Assembly (NCBI RefSeq): GCF_008033385.1
Contig: NZ_VOGY01000002.1
Coordinates: forward strand, 310,001 to 374,000
DNA: 64,000 nucleotides
Direction: 5' to 3'
DNA from: Algibacter pacificus
GTDB taxonomy: Bacteria > Bacteroidota > Bacteroidia > Flavobacteriales > Flavobacteriaceae
Position numbers and translations under genes: made by a program
The notes under the pieces: model-generated
The model's input: the letters and a program-made list of their open reading frames with translations, nothing else
Database searches by the model: none
What the model was told of the DNA's origin: nothing
Part shown: in pieces, positions 24,435 to 33,582 of the stretch
Layout of the letters: each line of letters starts with the position of its first letter
Position numbering within the stretch: the stretch's first letter is position 1

Positions 24435-25193
24435 TTGAATACTATTCAAAAACATACGGCACCTGCTTATTCAAGAACTAATAAAGCTTCTGCTTTGGCT
24501 TGCTCTACATGTTTAAATATGAACTGCCTAATAAAGCGTAATTTAAATCATCTATTAAATTCTGAATTCACTGAGGCTAAGCGCAGCATAAAATGTAAAA
24601 AAGGTCAGCAATTTATAATGGAGGGCGCACCCGTAAACGGATTGTTTTTTATTATGCAGGGCACGGTTAAAGTCTTTCGTACCGGTATTAATGGACGGGA
24701 ACAAATAGTTCGTTTTGCTAAAGATGGAGAGATTATTGGTCATCGTGGCTTTGGAACGGAAGAGTTCTATTCTATTGGAGCGATAGCCCTTCAGGATACT
24801 ATTTTATGCTATATTTCTAAAGATATTTTACAGCGAGTATTGCAAGAAAGTCCTAAGTTTAGTTATGATTTAATGCTTTTTTATGCCAATGAGCTAAATA
24901 GAAGTGAATCTAAAATTAAGACTATTTCTCAAATGACGGTTCGTGAACGGGTGATTGACACCTTATTATATATTCATAGAAAATTTGGAGATTTACGTGG
25001 TTATCTCAACTTGCCATTAAGCAGAAAAGAGTATGCCGATTTTGCCGGAACCACAGAAGAGCAAGTTATTCGTGTGTTTTCTTTATTAAAGAAAGAGGGT
25101 TTAATTTCTGCTAAAGGAAAAAAGATAGGTGTTCCTAATGTGCAAGCTCTAAAAAATGAAATTAGCGAACATAACTATTTCTTAGATAGTTAA
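24435..25193 (+). CDS. CRP/FNR-family regulator with putative Fe-S cysteines
   Basis: About 252 residues: cyclic-nucleotide-like beta-roll (IKCKKGQQFIMEGAPVNGLFFIMQGTVKVF) and a C-terminal helix-turn-helix (LSRKEYADFAGTTEEQVIRVF). N-terminal CSTCLNMNC gives Cys23, 26 and 31, and Cys125 lies in the beta-roll (DTILCYIS), the arrangement of the [4Fe-4S] oxygen sensor FNR (Cys20, 23, 29, 122 in E. coli). The start is uncertain: I use a TTG that keeps these cysteines and lies just after the promoter; an ATG at 24519 would remove two. It probably controls itself and the nitrate importer through the shared palindrome, and perhaps the divergent MoCo operon. Confidence 0.85.
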   Translation: MNTIQKHTAPAYSRTNKASALACSTCLNMNCLIKRNLNHLLNSEFTEAKRSIKCKKGQQFIMEGAPVNGLFFIMQGTVKVFRTGINGREQIVRFAKDGEIIGHRGFGTEEFYSIGAIALQDTILCYISKDILQRVLQESPKFSYDLMLFYANELNRSESKIKTISQMTVRERVIDTLLYIHRKFGDLRGYLNLPLSRKEYADFAGTTEEQVIRVFSLLKKEGLISAKGKKIGVPNVQALKNEISEHNYFLDS

Positions 25194-25492
25194 GACTGAT
25201 TTTTATTGTATTTATCTACTTTTTACTGTATTTCTTTATTTCAAGTTAAAATGGCCTTATGCTATTTTTAACTGTACTTCGTTTAACGTTTTAATGCGAT
25301 CAATTTTTATAACTACGCATTTTTATACGTAGTTTTTACCTAAAATATTTTTAGTTACGTAGTTTGTTTTTGTTAATCAACATGCTGTAAACATGTGTTT
25401 TAGTTCTATTTTATGGATTTTAGCAGGTTATAATATGTTAAAAAAGATGTTGCTATATGGGGAATGTCATGTAATAAATTAGGTTCTACTTA
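25194..25492 (+). other. noncoding gap before nitrate importer, with terminator-like hairpin
   Basis: No gene seen. A hairpin at 25311-25334 (AACTACG, ten-base loop, CGTAGTT) followed by five T could end the regulator transcript, though it is about 120 bp after the stop codon. A second TACGTAGTTTG sequence follows within 30 bp. Confidence 0.5.
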
Positions 25493-25500
25493 TATATTTG
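25493..25500 (+). promoter_or_regulatory. -7 element of the nitrate-importer operon
   Basis: TATATTTG, 46 bp upstream of the binding-protein ATG. No -33 TTTG at the standard spacing. Palindrome site 2 begins seven bases downstream, at the expected transcription start. Confidence 0.6.
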
Positions 25501-25507
25501 CAACAAG

Positions 25508-25523
25508 TAAGTATTAATACTTA
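25508..25523. promoter_or_regulatory. 16-bp perfect palindrome, site 2 (probable FNR-family operator)
   Basis: Identical to site 1 (TAAGTATTAATACTTA). Placed at about +1 to +17 of the importer promoter, a position usual for repression rather than activation. Confidence 0.75.
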
Positions 25524-25546
25524 GTAATTAATTAAAACTATTCAAC

Positions 25547-26941
25547 ATGAAATCATTATTAACAAAATCCGCTTTAGTTCTTTCTTTAGCGATTGCATTA
25601 AGTGCTTGCGGGAGTAAAGAGAAAAAGAAAGCAATAGCAGAAACGGTTGTAGCCGAAGTTTCTAAAACAAAAACATTAGATATTGAAAAACCTCAATTAA
25701 CATTTGGTTTTATCAAATTGACAGATATGGCACCTTTAGCCATTGCAAAAGAAAAAGGATTTTTTGAAGATGAAGGTTTATTTGTTTCAGTTGAAGCGCA
25801 ATCGAATTGGAAAAATATTTTAGATCGTGTGATTGATGGTCAGTTAGACGGTTCTCACATGTTAGCAGGTCAGCCAATTGCTGCAGGAGCAGGATTTGGA
25901 CGTCAAGCGGATTTAGTAACTCCGTTTTCTATGGATTTAAATGGTAACGGTATTACGGTATCTAACGATGTTTGGTCTAAAATGAAAGCGCATGTACCAA
26001 CAGGAGAAGATGGAAAACCTGTACACCCAATTAAAGCAGAAGCTTTAAAGCCGGTAATTACAGAATACAAAAACTCTGGTAAGCCTTTTAAAATGGGAAT
26101 GGTTTTTCCGGTATCGACACATAATTATGAAATTAGATATTGGTTAGCAGCAGCTGGAATTCACCCAGGAATGTATACGGCAGATAATGTTCAAGGACAA
26201 ATTGATGCTGAAGTTCTACTATCTGTAACACCTCCGCCACAAATGCCAGCAACTTTAGAAGCAGGAACTATTCACGGATATTGCGTAGGTGAGCCATGGA
26301 ATCAACAAGCCGTATTTAAAGGTATTGGAGTTCCTGTAGTAACAAATTACGATATCTGGAAAAATAACCCAGAGAAGGTTTTTGTAATGACAAAAAAGTT
26401 TGTTGAAGATTACCCGAATACGGCTATTGCAGTTACCAAAGCTTTAATTAGAGCTGGTAAATGGTTAGATGAACCAAGTAATAGATCAGAGGCTGTAAAA
26501 ATATTATCCATGTCTCAATATGTTGGTGCGCCAGAAGAGGTTTTAGCCAATTCTATGACAGGTACTTTTGAGTTCGAAAAAGGTGATAAGCGTGATATGC
26601 CAGATTTTAATGTATTCTATAAGTACAATGCAACATACCCGTTTTATTCTGATGGTATTTGGTTCTTAACGCAAATGCGTAGATGGGGACAAATTCCTGA
26701 GGCTAAGCCAGCAGCATGGTATGCAGAAACGATTAATAACATTTACAGACCAGATATTTGGACAAAAGCAGCGAAGCTTTTAGTTGAAGAAGGAAATATT
26801 CCTGCAGCAGATATTCCAACAACCGATGGCTATAAACCAGCAACAGCAGATTTTATTGATGGAACGACTTACGATGGAAAAGATCCAATTTCTTACATCA
26901 ACAGTTTTAAAATAGGAAATAAAGATAAAGCGATACAATAA
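25547..26941 (+). CDS. nrtA: nitrate-type ABC importer substrate-binding lipoprotein
   Basis: 464 residues with lipoprotein signal ([11 protein letters not shown]; lipidated Cys21) then a charged linker. Body is NrtA/CmpA-like: [66 protein letters not shown] and the C-terminal [27 protein letters not shown]. NrtA binds nitrate/nitrite in the periplasm; CmpA binds bicarbonate, and the two are hard to separate by eye. Nitrate is favoured because of the adjoining MoCo and NO genes. First gene of the importer operon. Confidence 0.9.
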   Translation: MKSLLTKSALVLSLAIALSACGSKEKKKAIAETVVAEVSKTKTLDIEKPQLTFGFIKLTDMAPLAIAKEKGFFEDEGLFVSVEAQSNWKNILDRVIDGQLDGSHMLAGQPIAAGAGFGRQADLVTPFSMDLNGNGITVSNDVWSKMKAHVPTGEDGKPVHPIKAEALKPVITEYKNSGKPFKMGMVFPVSTHNYEIRYWLAAAGIHPGMYTADNVQGQIDAEVLLSVTPPPQMPATLEAGTIHGYCVGEPWNQQAVFKGIGVPVVTNYDIWKNNPEKVFVMTKKFVEDYPNTAIAVTKALIRAGKWLDEPSNRSEAVKILSMSQYVGAPEEVLANSMTGTFEFEKGDKRDMPDFNVFYKYNATYPFYSDGIWFLTQMRRWGQIPEAKPAAWYAETINNIYRPDIWTKAAKLLVEEGNIPAADIPTTDGYKPATADFIDGTTYDGKDPISYINSFKIGNKDKAIQ

Positions 26942-26968
26942 TTAGTAAAGCCAATAAATAAAGAAGTC

Positions 26969-28075
26969 ATGAAACAAAGTATAACATTAGGAAAAGTAAC
27001 CAATTTTATAGGTCTAGGTTTTTTAAGCACATTAAAAGATTTATTTACCGGTAAGCTGGAAAGAGAAGATTTAAAAAACCTCCTACGTAAAACAATTGTT
27101 CCACTGGCTTCTATGCTATTATTTATTGGGCTGTGGCATTTGGGTGCAAAATCTTTGTACAACATTGAAGCGGAACATAAAATTGAAAAAGCCCTTACAG
27201 ATCAAGGACAAGAAGCTGCCGATGCTTTGCAAGCCTGCATAGCATCGGGAGATTCTAGCTGCCAACCTAACACGTTGCCATCGCCGAGTCAGGTTTGGGA
27301 TTCTTATAAATCCTTATTAAGAGACCATAATATTATAAAAGCAGATAAAGCGGCATTTATTGAAAAAACAGCGGTTTTAAATGAGAAAAGATTGGCAGAA
27401 GGCAAGGATGCTATTACGTATACAGGGCGTCCATCATTTGTAGATCAAATATTTAGAAGTTTAAAAACGGTATTTGCTGGTTTTTTATTGGCCTTATTTA
27501 TTGCGGTGCCTTTAGGGATTTTCATCGGGTTGAGTCCAACTTTAAAAAGTGCTTTTAACTGGTTTATTCAAATATTTAAGCCTGTTTCGCCAGTGGTGTG
27601 GTACCTACTTGTTTTTATGATTGTAAAAACATTATTGATAGATTCTAACGAAGACAGTTCGTTTACCATATCCTTTATAAGTGTTGGTTTATGTTCTATG
27701 TGGGCTACTTTGGTTAATACGGCAATGGGTGTAGCTACTGTAGATAAAGATTATATTAATGTTGCTAAAGTATTGAAGTTAGGCCCTTTTCAGAAAATAT
27801 TTAAAGTGGTGCTTCCTTCATCTTTACCATTAATATTTACAGGTTTAAAAATCACATTATCAGTAGCTTGGATGGTTTTGATTGCTATTGAGTTATTGGC
27901 GCAGAGTCCTGGTTTAGGGTTGTTTGTTTGGGAAGAATTCCAAAACGGAGCTAACGATTCTAATGCAAAAATTATTGTAGCCATGTTTGTTATTGGAATC
28001 ATTGGCTTCTTATTAGATAGAATTATGCTAACCATACAAAACTGGGTGTCATTTGATAAAACAGAAGGGATTTAA
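26969..28075 (+). CDS. nrtB: nitrate-type ABC importer permease with periplasmic insertion
   Basis: 368 residues, longer than the ~275 typical of NrtB. After TM1 (about residues 43-60) there is a ~100-residue hydrophilic stretch before the next helices, containing two cysteines (Cys90, Cys98 in ACIASGDSSC), the conserved LPSPSQVW and a charged helix to about residue 155. The remainder has the usual five helices and the EAA coupling loop region (TAMGVATVDKDYINVAKVLKLG). Inner-membrane subunit. A six-unit tandem repeat follows before the ATPase genes. Confidence 0.9.
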   Translation: MKQSITLGKVTNFIGLGFLSTLKDLFTGKLEREDLKNLLRKTIVPLASMLLFIGLWHLGAKSLYNIEAEHKIEKALTDQGQEAADALQACIASGDSSCQPNTLPSPSQVWDSYKSLLRDHNIIKADKAAFIEKTAVLNEKRLAEGKDAITYTGRPSFVDQIFRSLKTVFAGFLLALFIAVPLGIFIGLSPTLKSAFNWFIQIFKPVSPVVWYLLVFMIVKTLLIDSNEDSSFTISFISVGLCSMWATLVNTAMGVATVDKDYINVAKVLKLGPFQKIFKVVLPSSLPLIFTGLKITLSVAWMVLIAIELLAQSPGLGLFVWEEFQNGANDSNAKIIVAMFVIGIIGFLLDRIMLTIQNWVSFDKTEGI

Positions 28076-28079
28076 ATTA

Positions 28080-28611
28080 TGTTGAATTGTTTAATCGTGC
28101 AGTTGTGTATTCGATTCAACAGTTAAACACATTAACGATTCCACAAATTAATGAAGCTAGTAAAGAAATATGTTGAATTGTTTAATCGTGTAGTTGTGTA
28201 TTCGATTCAACAGTTAAACGTATTAACGATTCCACAAATTAATGGAGCTAGTAAAGAAATATGTTGAATTGTTTAATCGTGTAGTTGTGTATTGGATTAA
28301 ACAGTTAAACGTATTAACGATTCCACAAATTAATGGAGCTAGTTAAGTAAAAGTGTTGAATTGTTTAATCGTGTAGTTGTGTATTCGGTTCAACAGTTAA
28401 ACACATCAACGATTCCACAAATTAATGGAGCTAGTAAAGAAATATGTTGAATTGTTTAATCGTGTAGTTGTGTATTCGATTAAACAGTTAAACGCATTAA
28501 CGATTCCACAAATTTAAAGACGTTAGTAAAATATATAAGTTGAATTGCTTAACTGAGTAGTTGTGTATTCGATTCAACAGTTAAACGCATCAACAATTAA
28601 ACATTTTTAAA
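28080..28611 (+). repeat. six-unit ~91-bp tandem repeat within the nitrate-importer operon
   Basis: Units start near 28080, 28171, 28262, 28354, 28445 and 28538 (spacing 91, 91, 92, 91, 93). Each opens TGTTGAATTGTTTAATCG and contains CGATT(C/A)AACAGTTAAAC about 32 bp later; these can pair as a ~17-bp stem with a ~14-nt loop. In units 3 and 5 the C-to-A change at the fifth pair improves the stem. The array ends directly at the ATPase start codon, so it forms the whole intergenic gap. Confidence 0.95.
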
Positions 28612-29457
28612 ATGGCATATTTAGAATTAAATAATATTTATAAAACTTACGGTAAAGGCGAAAACGAACCGGAAGTATTATCGAACATTAATTTATCGAT
28701 AGAAGAAGGTGAGTTTGTTGCTATTGTAGGGTTTACGGGGAGCGGAAAAACAACTTTGGTAAACTTAATTAACGGTTTAATTACCCCAACTAAAGGTGAG
28801 GTTTTGTTTAAAGGCGAGCCGGTTATTGGAACTAGCCATGAGCGTGGTGTGATTTTTCAGAATTACTCATTATTGCCTTGGTTAACGGTTGGACAAAATG
28901 TGTATATGGCCGTGAAAGAGGCTTTTCCTAAAAAAACTAAAGCTGAGTTACATGCTATTGTTGCCGATTATGTAGAGATGGTGAGTTTAACGCCTGCTAT
29001 TAATAAACGGCCTAAAGAATTATCGGGTGGTATGCGCCAACGTGTATCGGTTGCTAGAGCATTAGCTATGAAACCAGAGATGATTATTATGGACGAACCA
29101 CTTGGTGCTCTAGACGCATTAACGCGTGGTAATTTACAAGATGAAATTTTAAATATCTGGGGTAAAGATAAACGTACAGCGCTGTTAATTACCAATGATG
29201 TGGATGAAGGTATTTATATGGCAGACCGTATTATTCCGTTACGTCCGGGACCAAATGCCACTTTAGGACCTGAGTTTAAAATAGATATTGAACGCCCTAG
29301 AGATAAAACGGAAATGAATGATAATCCGAATTTCAAAAAAACAAGAAATGCTATTATTGAGTATTTAATGGATATTGGAAACGAAAGGAAAACCGAGGCT
29401 AAGGAAGCTATTGTGCTTCCGGATTTAAGTCCTAAGGATTTTGTTAATCAATTTTAA
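28612..29457 (+). CDS. nrtC: nitrate-type ABC importer ATPase 1 (Asn in place of switch His)
   Basis: 281-residue ATPase: Walker [10 protein letters not shown] (residues 40-48), Q-loop [10 protein letters not shown], signature LSGGMRQR (138-145) and Walker B MIIMDEP (158-163). The switch histidine is replaced by asparagine ([10 protein letters not shown], Asn195). It lacks the C-terminal binding-protein-like domain of cyanobacterial NrtC. It presumably pairs with the next gene's ATPase under the NrtB permease. There is an 11-bp gap to that gene. The symbol is by position and family; the NrtC/NrtD distinction is not firm. Confidence 0.88.
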   Translation: MAYLELNNIYKTYGKGENEPEVLSNINLSIEEGEFVAIVGFTGSGKTTLVNLINGLITPTKGEVLFKGEPVIGTSHERGVIFQNYSLLPWLTVGQNVYMAVKEAFPKKTKAELHAIVADYVEMVSLTPAINKRPKELSGGMRQRVSVARALAMKPEMIIMDEPLGALDALTRGNLQDEILNIWGKDKRTALLITNDVDEGIYMADRIIPLRPGPNATLGPEFKIDIERPRDKTEMNDNPNFKKTRNAIIEYLMDIGNERKTEAKEAIVLPDLSPKDFVNQF

Positions 29458-29468
29458 AAGGAAAAGAC

Positions 29469-30296
29469 ATGAGTGTTATAGTTGAAAATAAACAGGGGCA
29501 TACCTTTGAAAACCATGTTTTCCCATCTAACGATGTGATGCTGGATTTAAAGCATTTGAAAAAAGTGTATCCGACTCCAAAAGGCGATTATGTGGTTTTG
29601 GAAGATTTAAATCTACAGATTAGAAAGGAAGAGTTTGTGACCATCATTGGCCATTCGGGCTGTGGAAAAACAACCATGCTTTCTATGATTGCGGGATTAA
29701 ATCCTATTTCGGGTGGTCATATATCGGTTTTAGGAAAACATATAAAAGGACCAGGACCGGATAGAGGGGTTATTTTTCAGGCGCCTAGTTTAATGCCTTG
29801 GATGACGGCTTTACAAAATGTGCTACTTGGTGTCGATAAAGTGTTTCCGCATGCTACAAAAGCTCAAAGGCATGATATTGCGAAGTACTATTTACAGAAA
29901 GTAGGCTTGGAGGATGCTTTTGATAAGAAAGCGTCAGATCTATCTCAAGGGATGCAACAGCGTGTAGGTATTGCGCGTGCGTTTGCAATTAAACCTAAAG
30001 TATTATTGCTGGATGAACCTTTTGGAATGTTAGATTCATTAACACGAGGTGAGTTGCAAGATATTTTAATTGAAATTTGGAATAAAGAAAAAATTACAGC
30101 CGTAATGATTACGCACGATGTGGATGAAGCGATCTTTTTAGCCGATCGGGTGGTGATGATGACGAGCGGTCCTAAGGCGAAAATTGGTGATATCTTAAAT
30201 ATTGATTTTGAGAGACCAAGAACACGAAAATCGGTATTAGAGCATGATGATTACTATAAATACAGAAAACACTTAATAGACTTTTTAGAGCATTAA
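29469..30296 (+). CDS. nrtD: nitrate-type ABC importer ATPase 2 (non-canonical signature)
   Basis: 275 residues: Walker A GHSGCGKTT (61-69), Q-loop IFQAPSLMPW, signature LSQGMQQR (158-165; Gln where most ABC proteins have Gly), Walker B VLLLDEPFGMLDS and a normal switch His216 (MITHDVDEA). An N-terminal extension of about 20 residues precedes the domain. In a heterodimer with ATPase 1, one ATP site would have all canonical parts and the other would have Asn195 plus the LSQGM signature. Confidence 0.9.
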   Translation: MSVIVENKQGHTFENHVFPSNDVMLDLKHLKKVYPTPKGDYVVLEDLNLQIRKEEFVTIIGHSGCGKTTMLSMIAGLNPISGGHISVLGKHIKGPGPDRGVIFQAPSLMPWMTALQNVLLGVDKVFPHATKAQRHDIAKYYLQKVGLEDAFDKKASDLSQGMQQRVGIARAFAIKPKVLLLDEPFGMLDSLTRGELQDILIEIWNKEKITAVMITHDVDEAIFLADRVVMMTSGPKAKIGDILNIDFERPRTRKSVLEHDDYYKYRKHLIDFLEH

Positions 30297-30370
30297 ATAA
30301 TTAAAAAGATAATTTTATCCTTTATTATTAAAATATGAGATATGTCATAAACTCAATAAATGTTCAACTA

Positions 30371-30378
30371 TATATTTG
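30371..30378 (+). promoter_or_regulatory. -7 element of the porin gene
   Basis: TATATTTG about 65 bp upstream of the porin ATG, in a 146-bp gap after the ATPase genes, so the porin can be transcribed separately from the importer. Confidence 0.55.
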
Positions 30379-30442
30379 AAGAAATTAACAAGAAAAAGAT
30401 AACTATAATAAAATCACTAATTAACTTTTAAAACCAATAAAA

Positions 30443-31699
30443 ATGAAAAAACAATATATATTAATAGGCTTGATGGCATTGATGGTTCAATTTGCGCAGG
30501 CACAGTTTACTTTAGATGGTGAATTTAGACCAAGAACAGAATACCGTAATGGTTTTGGTGGCATTATTACCGATGCTGCAGATCCTGGTTTTGGGATTTC
30601 TACTAGAATACGTTTAAATACTGGTTACGCTACCGAGGCTTATAAGTTTTACATAAGCTTACAAGATGTGATGGTTTGGGGAGAAAACAGACAGATTTTA
30701 CCTTATGACCAAAACAACTCCTTTGCGGTTTTCCAAGCTTGGGCTGATATTAAATTAGGCGAAGGGTTTTCTACTAAATTAGGACGTCAGGTGATTTCTT
30801 ATGACGATCAGCGTATTTTTGGAGGATTAGATTGGGCACAACAAGGGCGTAACCATGATGCGGCTTTATTGAAGTATAAAAAAGGAAAATTTTTACTAGA
30901 TATAGGGTTGGCCTTTAATCAGGACTACTCAAACCCAACAGGCTTTCAGTCAAGTTCAACAGCATATAGCACAGCAGGTTTCTTTTCATATAAAACCATG
31001 CAATATGTTTATTTAAAACAATCTTGGGATAGCTTTTCTGGAAGTTTATTATTATTAAACAATGGTTTCCAAAAATATGAAGCCGATGGTTTGACTCCAG
31101 ATGGCGTAAACAGTATTCAAACTTTAGGAACACATTTAGATTATAAAAGTGGTGATTTTGGAGCAGCTTTAAATGCTTATACACAAATGGGTGATACTGT
31201 TGATGGTGCGTATTTATTGGGGCTTGAATTCACTTATAAAGCGTCTGCCAATGTGGGGTTAGGAGCAGGAATAGAAGTTATTAGCGGTAATGATACGACA
31301 ACCACCGATACGGAAGCATTCTTCCCTTTATACGGAACCAACCATAAATTCAATGGATTTATGGATTATTTCTACGTCGGGAATCATGGTAATAATGTTG
31401 GTTTAGTGGATATTCACGTGAGTGCAAATTTCAAATTAAACGAAACCTCTAGCTTAATGGTTAAAGCGTTAAACTTTAGCGGTGAGCAGGAATTAGCAAG
31501 TGGAGAAAAATCTTTAGGAACAGAGATTGATTTAGTGTACTCGAAACAATTTAAAGGCTACGGATTAAAATTAGGATACTCTCAAATGTTTGCTAGCGAT
31601 GGTATGTACGAATTAAAAAATGTAACAGAAGCTGCTGCTGCAGATATGCAAAACTGGGCATGGGCCATGTTGGTTATTAAACCTAAATTTTTAAACTAA
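30443..31699 (+). CDS. outer-membrane porin, alginate-export family type
   Basis: 418 residues: signal peptide ending VQFAQAQ, then a beta-rich barrel of alternating polar/hydrophobic strands starting FTLDGEFRPRTEYRNGF and containing KLGRQVISYDDQRIFGGLDW, a hallmark of the alginate_export/porin family; the barrel ends in AWAMLVIKPKFLN. Outer-membrane channel. Next to a nitrate importer, the likely role is nitrate/nitrite passage, an inference from context. A terminator follows. Confidence 0.82.
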   Translation: MKKQYILIGLMALMVQFAQAQFTLDGEFRPRTEYRNGFGGIITDAADPGFGISTRIRLNTGYATEAYKFYISLQDVMVWGENRQILPYDQNNSFAVFQAWADIKLGEGFSTKLGRQVISYDDQRIFGGLDWAQQGRNHDAALLKYKKGKFLLDIGLAFNQDYSNPTGFQSSSTAYSTAGFFSYKTMQYVYLKQSWDSFSGSLLLLNNGFQKYEADGLTPDGVNSIQTLGTHLDYKSGDFGAALNAYTQMGDTVDGAYLLGLEFTYKASANVGLGAGIEVISGNDTTTTDTEAFFPLYGTNHKFNGFMDYFYVGNHGNNVGLVDIHVSANFKLNETSSLMVKALNFSGEQELASGEKSLGTEIDLVYSKQFKGYGLKLGYSQMFASDGMYELKNVTEAAAADMQNWAWAMLVIKPKFLN

Positions 31700-31730
31700 G
31701 TTACTTAATAGCAAAATTAGTAATAATTTG

Positions 31731-31757
31731 AAATCCCGCTTTTTGCGGGATTTTTTT
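31731..31757 (+). terminator. terminator of the porin gene
   Basis: Nine-bp stem AAATCCCGC/GCGGGATTT with a five-T loop and a trailing T run, 32 bp after the porin stop. Confidence 0.92.
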
Positions 31758-31979
31758 AGTCTTGTAAATATGTTTTCAAAAGTGCTGGAGGTGTTGTTTA
31801 ATGTTTGTAAACTATTTTAACGTATGATATGGCCCACGCTAAATAGTTGTTTGCGCTTGATGAAGATGTTTTGAGATTATAAAAAAAGTATTTTTTTTAT
31901 AAAGAAAGGTTTTAATTGGAAATCAATTAATTATAGAATTAAAAATACATTTCTTACATTTAAGGATAAATTTTAATTT

Positions 31980-33515
31980 ATGCTTAAAAAAGTTTTTGGA
32001 AGCGCCGTTTTTGGAGTAGAGGCTACAACCATTACGGTGGAGGTAAATGTGGACAAAGGCATAGGGTATCACTTGGTGGGTTTGCCTGATAATGCCATAA
32101 AGGAGAGTAACTTTCGCATAGCGGCAGCGCTTCAGAATAATGGATATAAAATTCCCGGAAAAAAAATCATCATTAATATGTCGCCAGCCGATTTGCGAAA
32201 AGAAGGCTCTGCTTACGATTTAACTTTGGCCATTGGTATTCTTGCTTCAACAGATCAGATTAAAGCAGAAAATTTGGACAAATACCTGATTATGGGGGAA
32301 TTGTCTCTAGATGGAACTTTACAGCCTATAAAAGGCGCCTTGCCCATTGCTGTAAAGGCGAGAGAAGAAGGTTTTAAAGGTTTTATTTTACCTATTCAAA
32401 ATGCGAAAGAAGCCGCTATTGTTGATAATTTGGAAGTTTATGGTATTGAAAATATTAAACAGGTTATCGATTTTTTTGATAAAGGCATTCCTTTAGAGCA
32501 AACCATAATTAATACCAGAGAAGAATTTGAAAAAAACTTAGATTTCCCTGAGTTTGATTTCTGTGACGTGAAGGGACAAGAAGGCATAAAACGCTGTATG
32601 GAAATTGCAGCTGCTGGCGGACATAATATTATTTTAATTGGTCCTCCGGGAGCAGGAAAAACTATGTTGGCTAAGCGACTACCGAGTATTTTACCACCTA
32701 TGACCTTGCACGAAGCTTTGGAAACCACCAAAATACATTCGGTTGTTGGTCGTGTAAAAGATACCGGATTAATGGCGCAACGGCCGTTTAGAAGTCCACA
32801 TCATACCATTTCGAATGTAGCCTTAGTTGGTGGCGGAAGTTACCCGCAACCAGGTGAAATTTCATTATCGCACAATGGTGTTTTATTTTTAGACGAATTA
32901 CCAGAATTTAAACGCGAAGTTTTAGAAGTGATGCGCCAACCTTTGGAAGATAGAGAGGTTACCATTTCCAGAGCGAAATTTACAGTAACTTATCCATCAT
33001 CGTTTATGTTAGTGGCCAGTATGAATCCAAGTCCTAGTGGTTATTTTAACGATCCAAGTGCTCCAGTAACATCCAGTCCTGCAGAAATGCAACGTTATTT
33101 AAGTAAGGTTTCTGGACCGTTATTAGATAGAATTGATATTCATATTGAAGTGACTCCAGTGCCTTTTGAAAAACTATCGGATGATAGAAAAGGGGAGACC
33201 TCGGTTGATATTAGAAAGCGTGTAACCCAAGCTAGAGCATTACAAACGCAACGTTTTGCAGAGTCGGATACCGTACATTATAATGCACAAATGAATACCA
33301 AGCAAATTCGGAAACATTGTGTTTTGGATGAAGGCTCAAAACAATTATTAAAAACAGCCATGGAACGTTTAAATTTATCCGCACGAGCTTACGATCGTAT
33401 TTTAAAAGTGTCTAGAACCATTGCCGATTTGGAACATTCGGATAAAGTTGAAGGTTCTCATATAAGCGAGGCTATTCAATATCGTAGTTTAGATCGAGAG
33501 GGTTGGTTGGGATAG
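31980..33515 (+). CDS. comM: YifB/ComM-family Mg-chelatase-like AAA+ ATPase
   Basis: 511 residues. N-terminal Lon-protease-like ChlI domain (MLKKVFGSAVFGVEATTITV, LVGLPDNAIKES), a central Mg-chelatase AAA+ module with Walker A IGPPGAGKTMLAKRLPSILPP, FRSPHHTISNVALVGGG and Walker B GVLFLDELPEF, and a C-terminal helical domain (RAYDRILKVSRTIADLE). In Vibrio and Haemophilus, ComM is a branch-migration helicase in natural transformation. Whether this organism is competent is not shown here. Confidence 0.95.
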   Translation: MLKKVFGSAVFGVEATTITVEVNVDKGIGYHLVGLPDNAIKESNFRIAAALQNNGYKIPGKKIIINMSPADLRKEGSAYDLTLAIGILASTDQIKAENLDKYLIMGELSLDGTLQPIKGALPIAVKAREEGFKGFILPIQNAKEAAIVDNLEVYGIENIKQVIDFFDKGIPLEQTIINTREEFEKNLDFPEFDFCDVKGQEGIKRCMEIAAAGGHNIILIGPPGAGKTMLAKRLPSILPPMTLHEALETTKIHSVVGRVKDTGLMAQRPFRSPHHTISNVALVGGGSYPQPGEISLSHNGVLFLDELPEFKREVLEVMRQPLEDREVTISRAKFTVTYPSSFMLVASMNPSPSGYFNDPSAPVTSSPAEMQRYLSKVSGPLLDRIDIHIEVTPVPFEKLSDDRKGETSVDIRKRVTQARALQTQRFAESDTVHYNAQMNTKQIRKHCVLDEGSKQLLKTAMERLNLSARAYDRILKVSRTIADLEHSDKVEGSHISEAIQYRSLDREGWLG

Positions 33516-33582
33516 GATTTTGTTTTTGGAAGATGAAAAAAATAATGAACTACAGCTAATCATAGTAGCATTATAATCGCAT

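Noticed and set aside
28080-28611. 91-bp repeats as a CRISPR array or integron-like attC array
   Set aside because: No spacers or cassettes between units, no integrase; all six units are contiguous copies.
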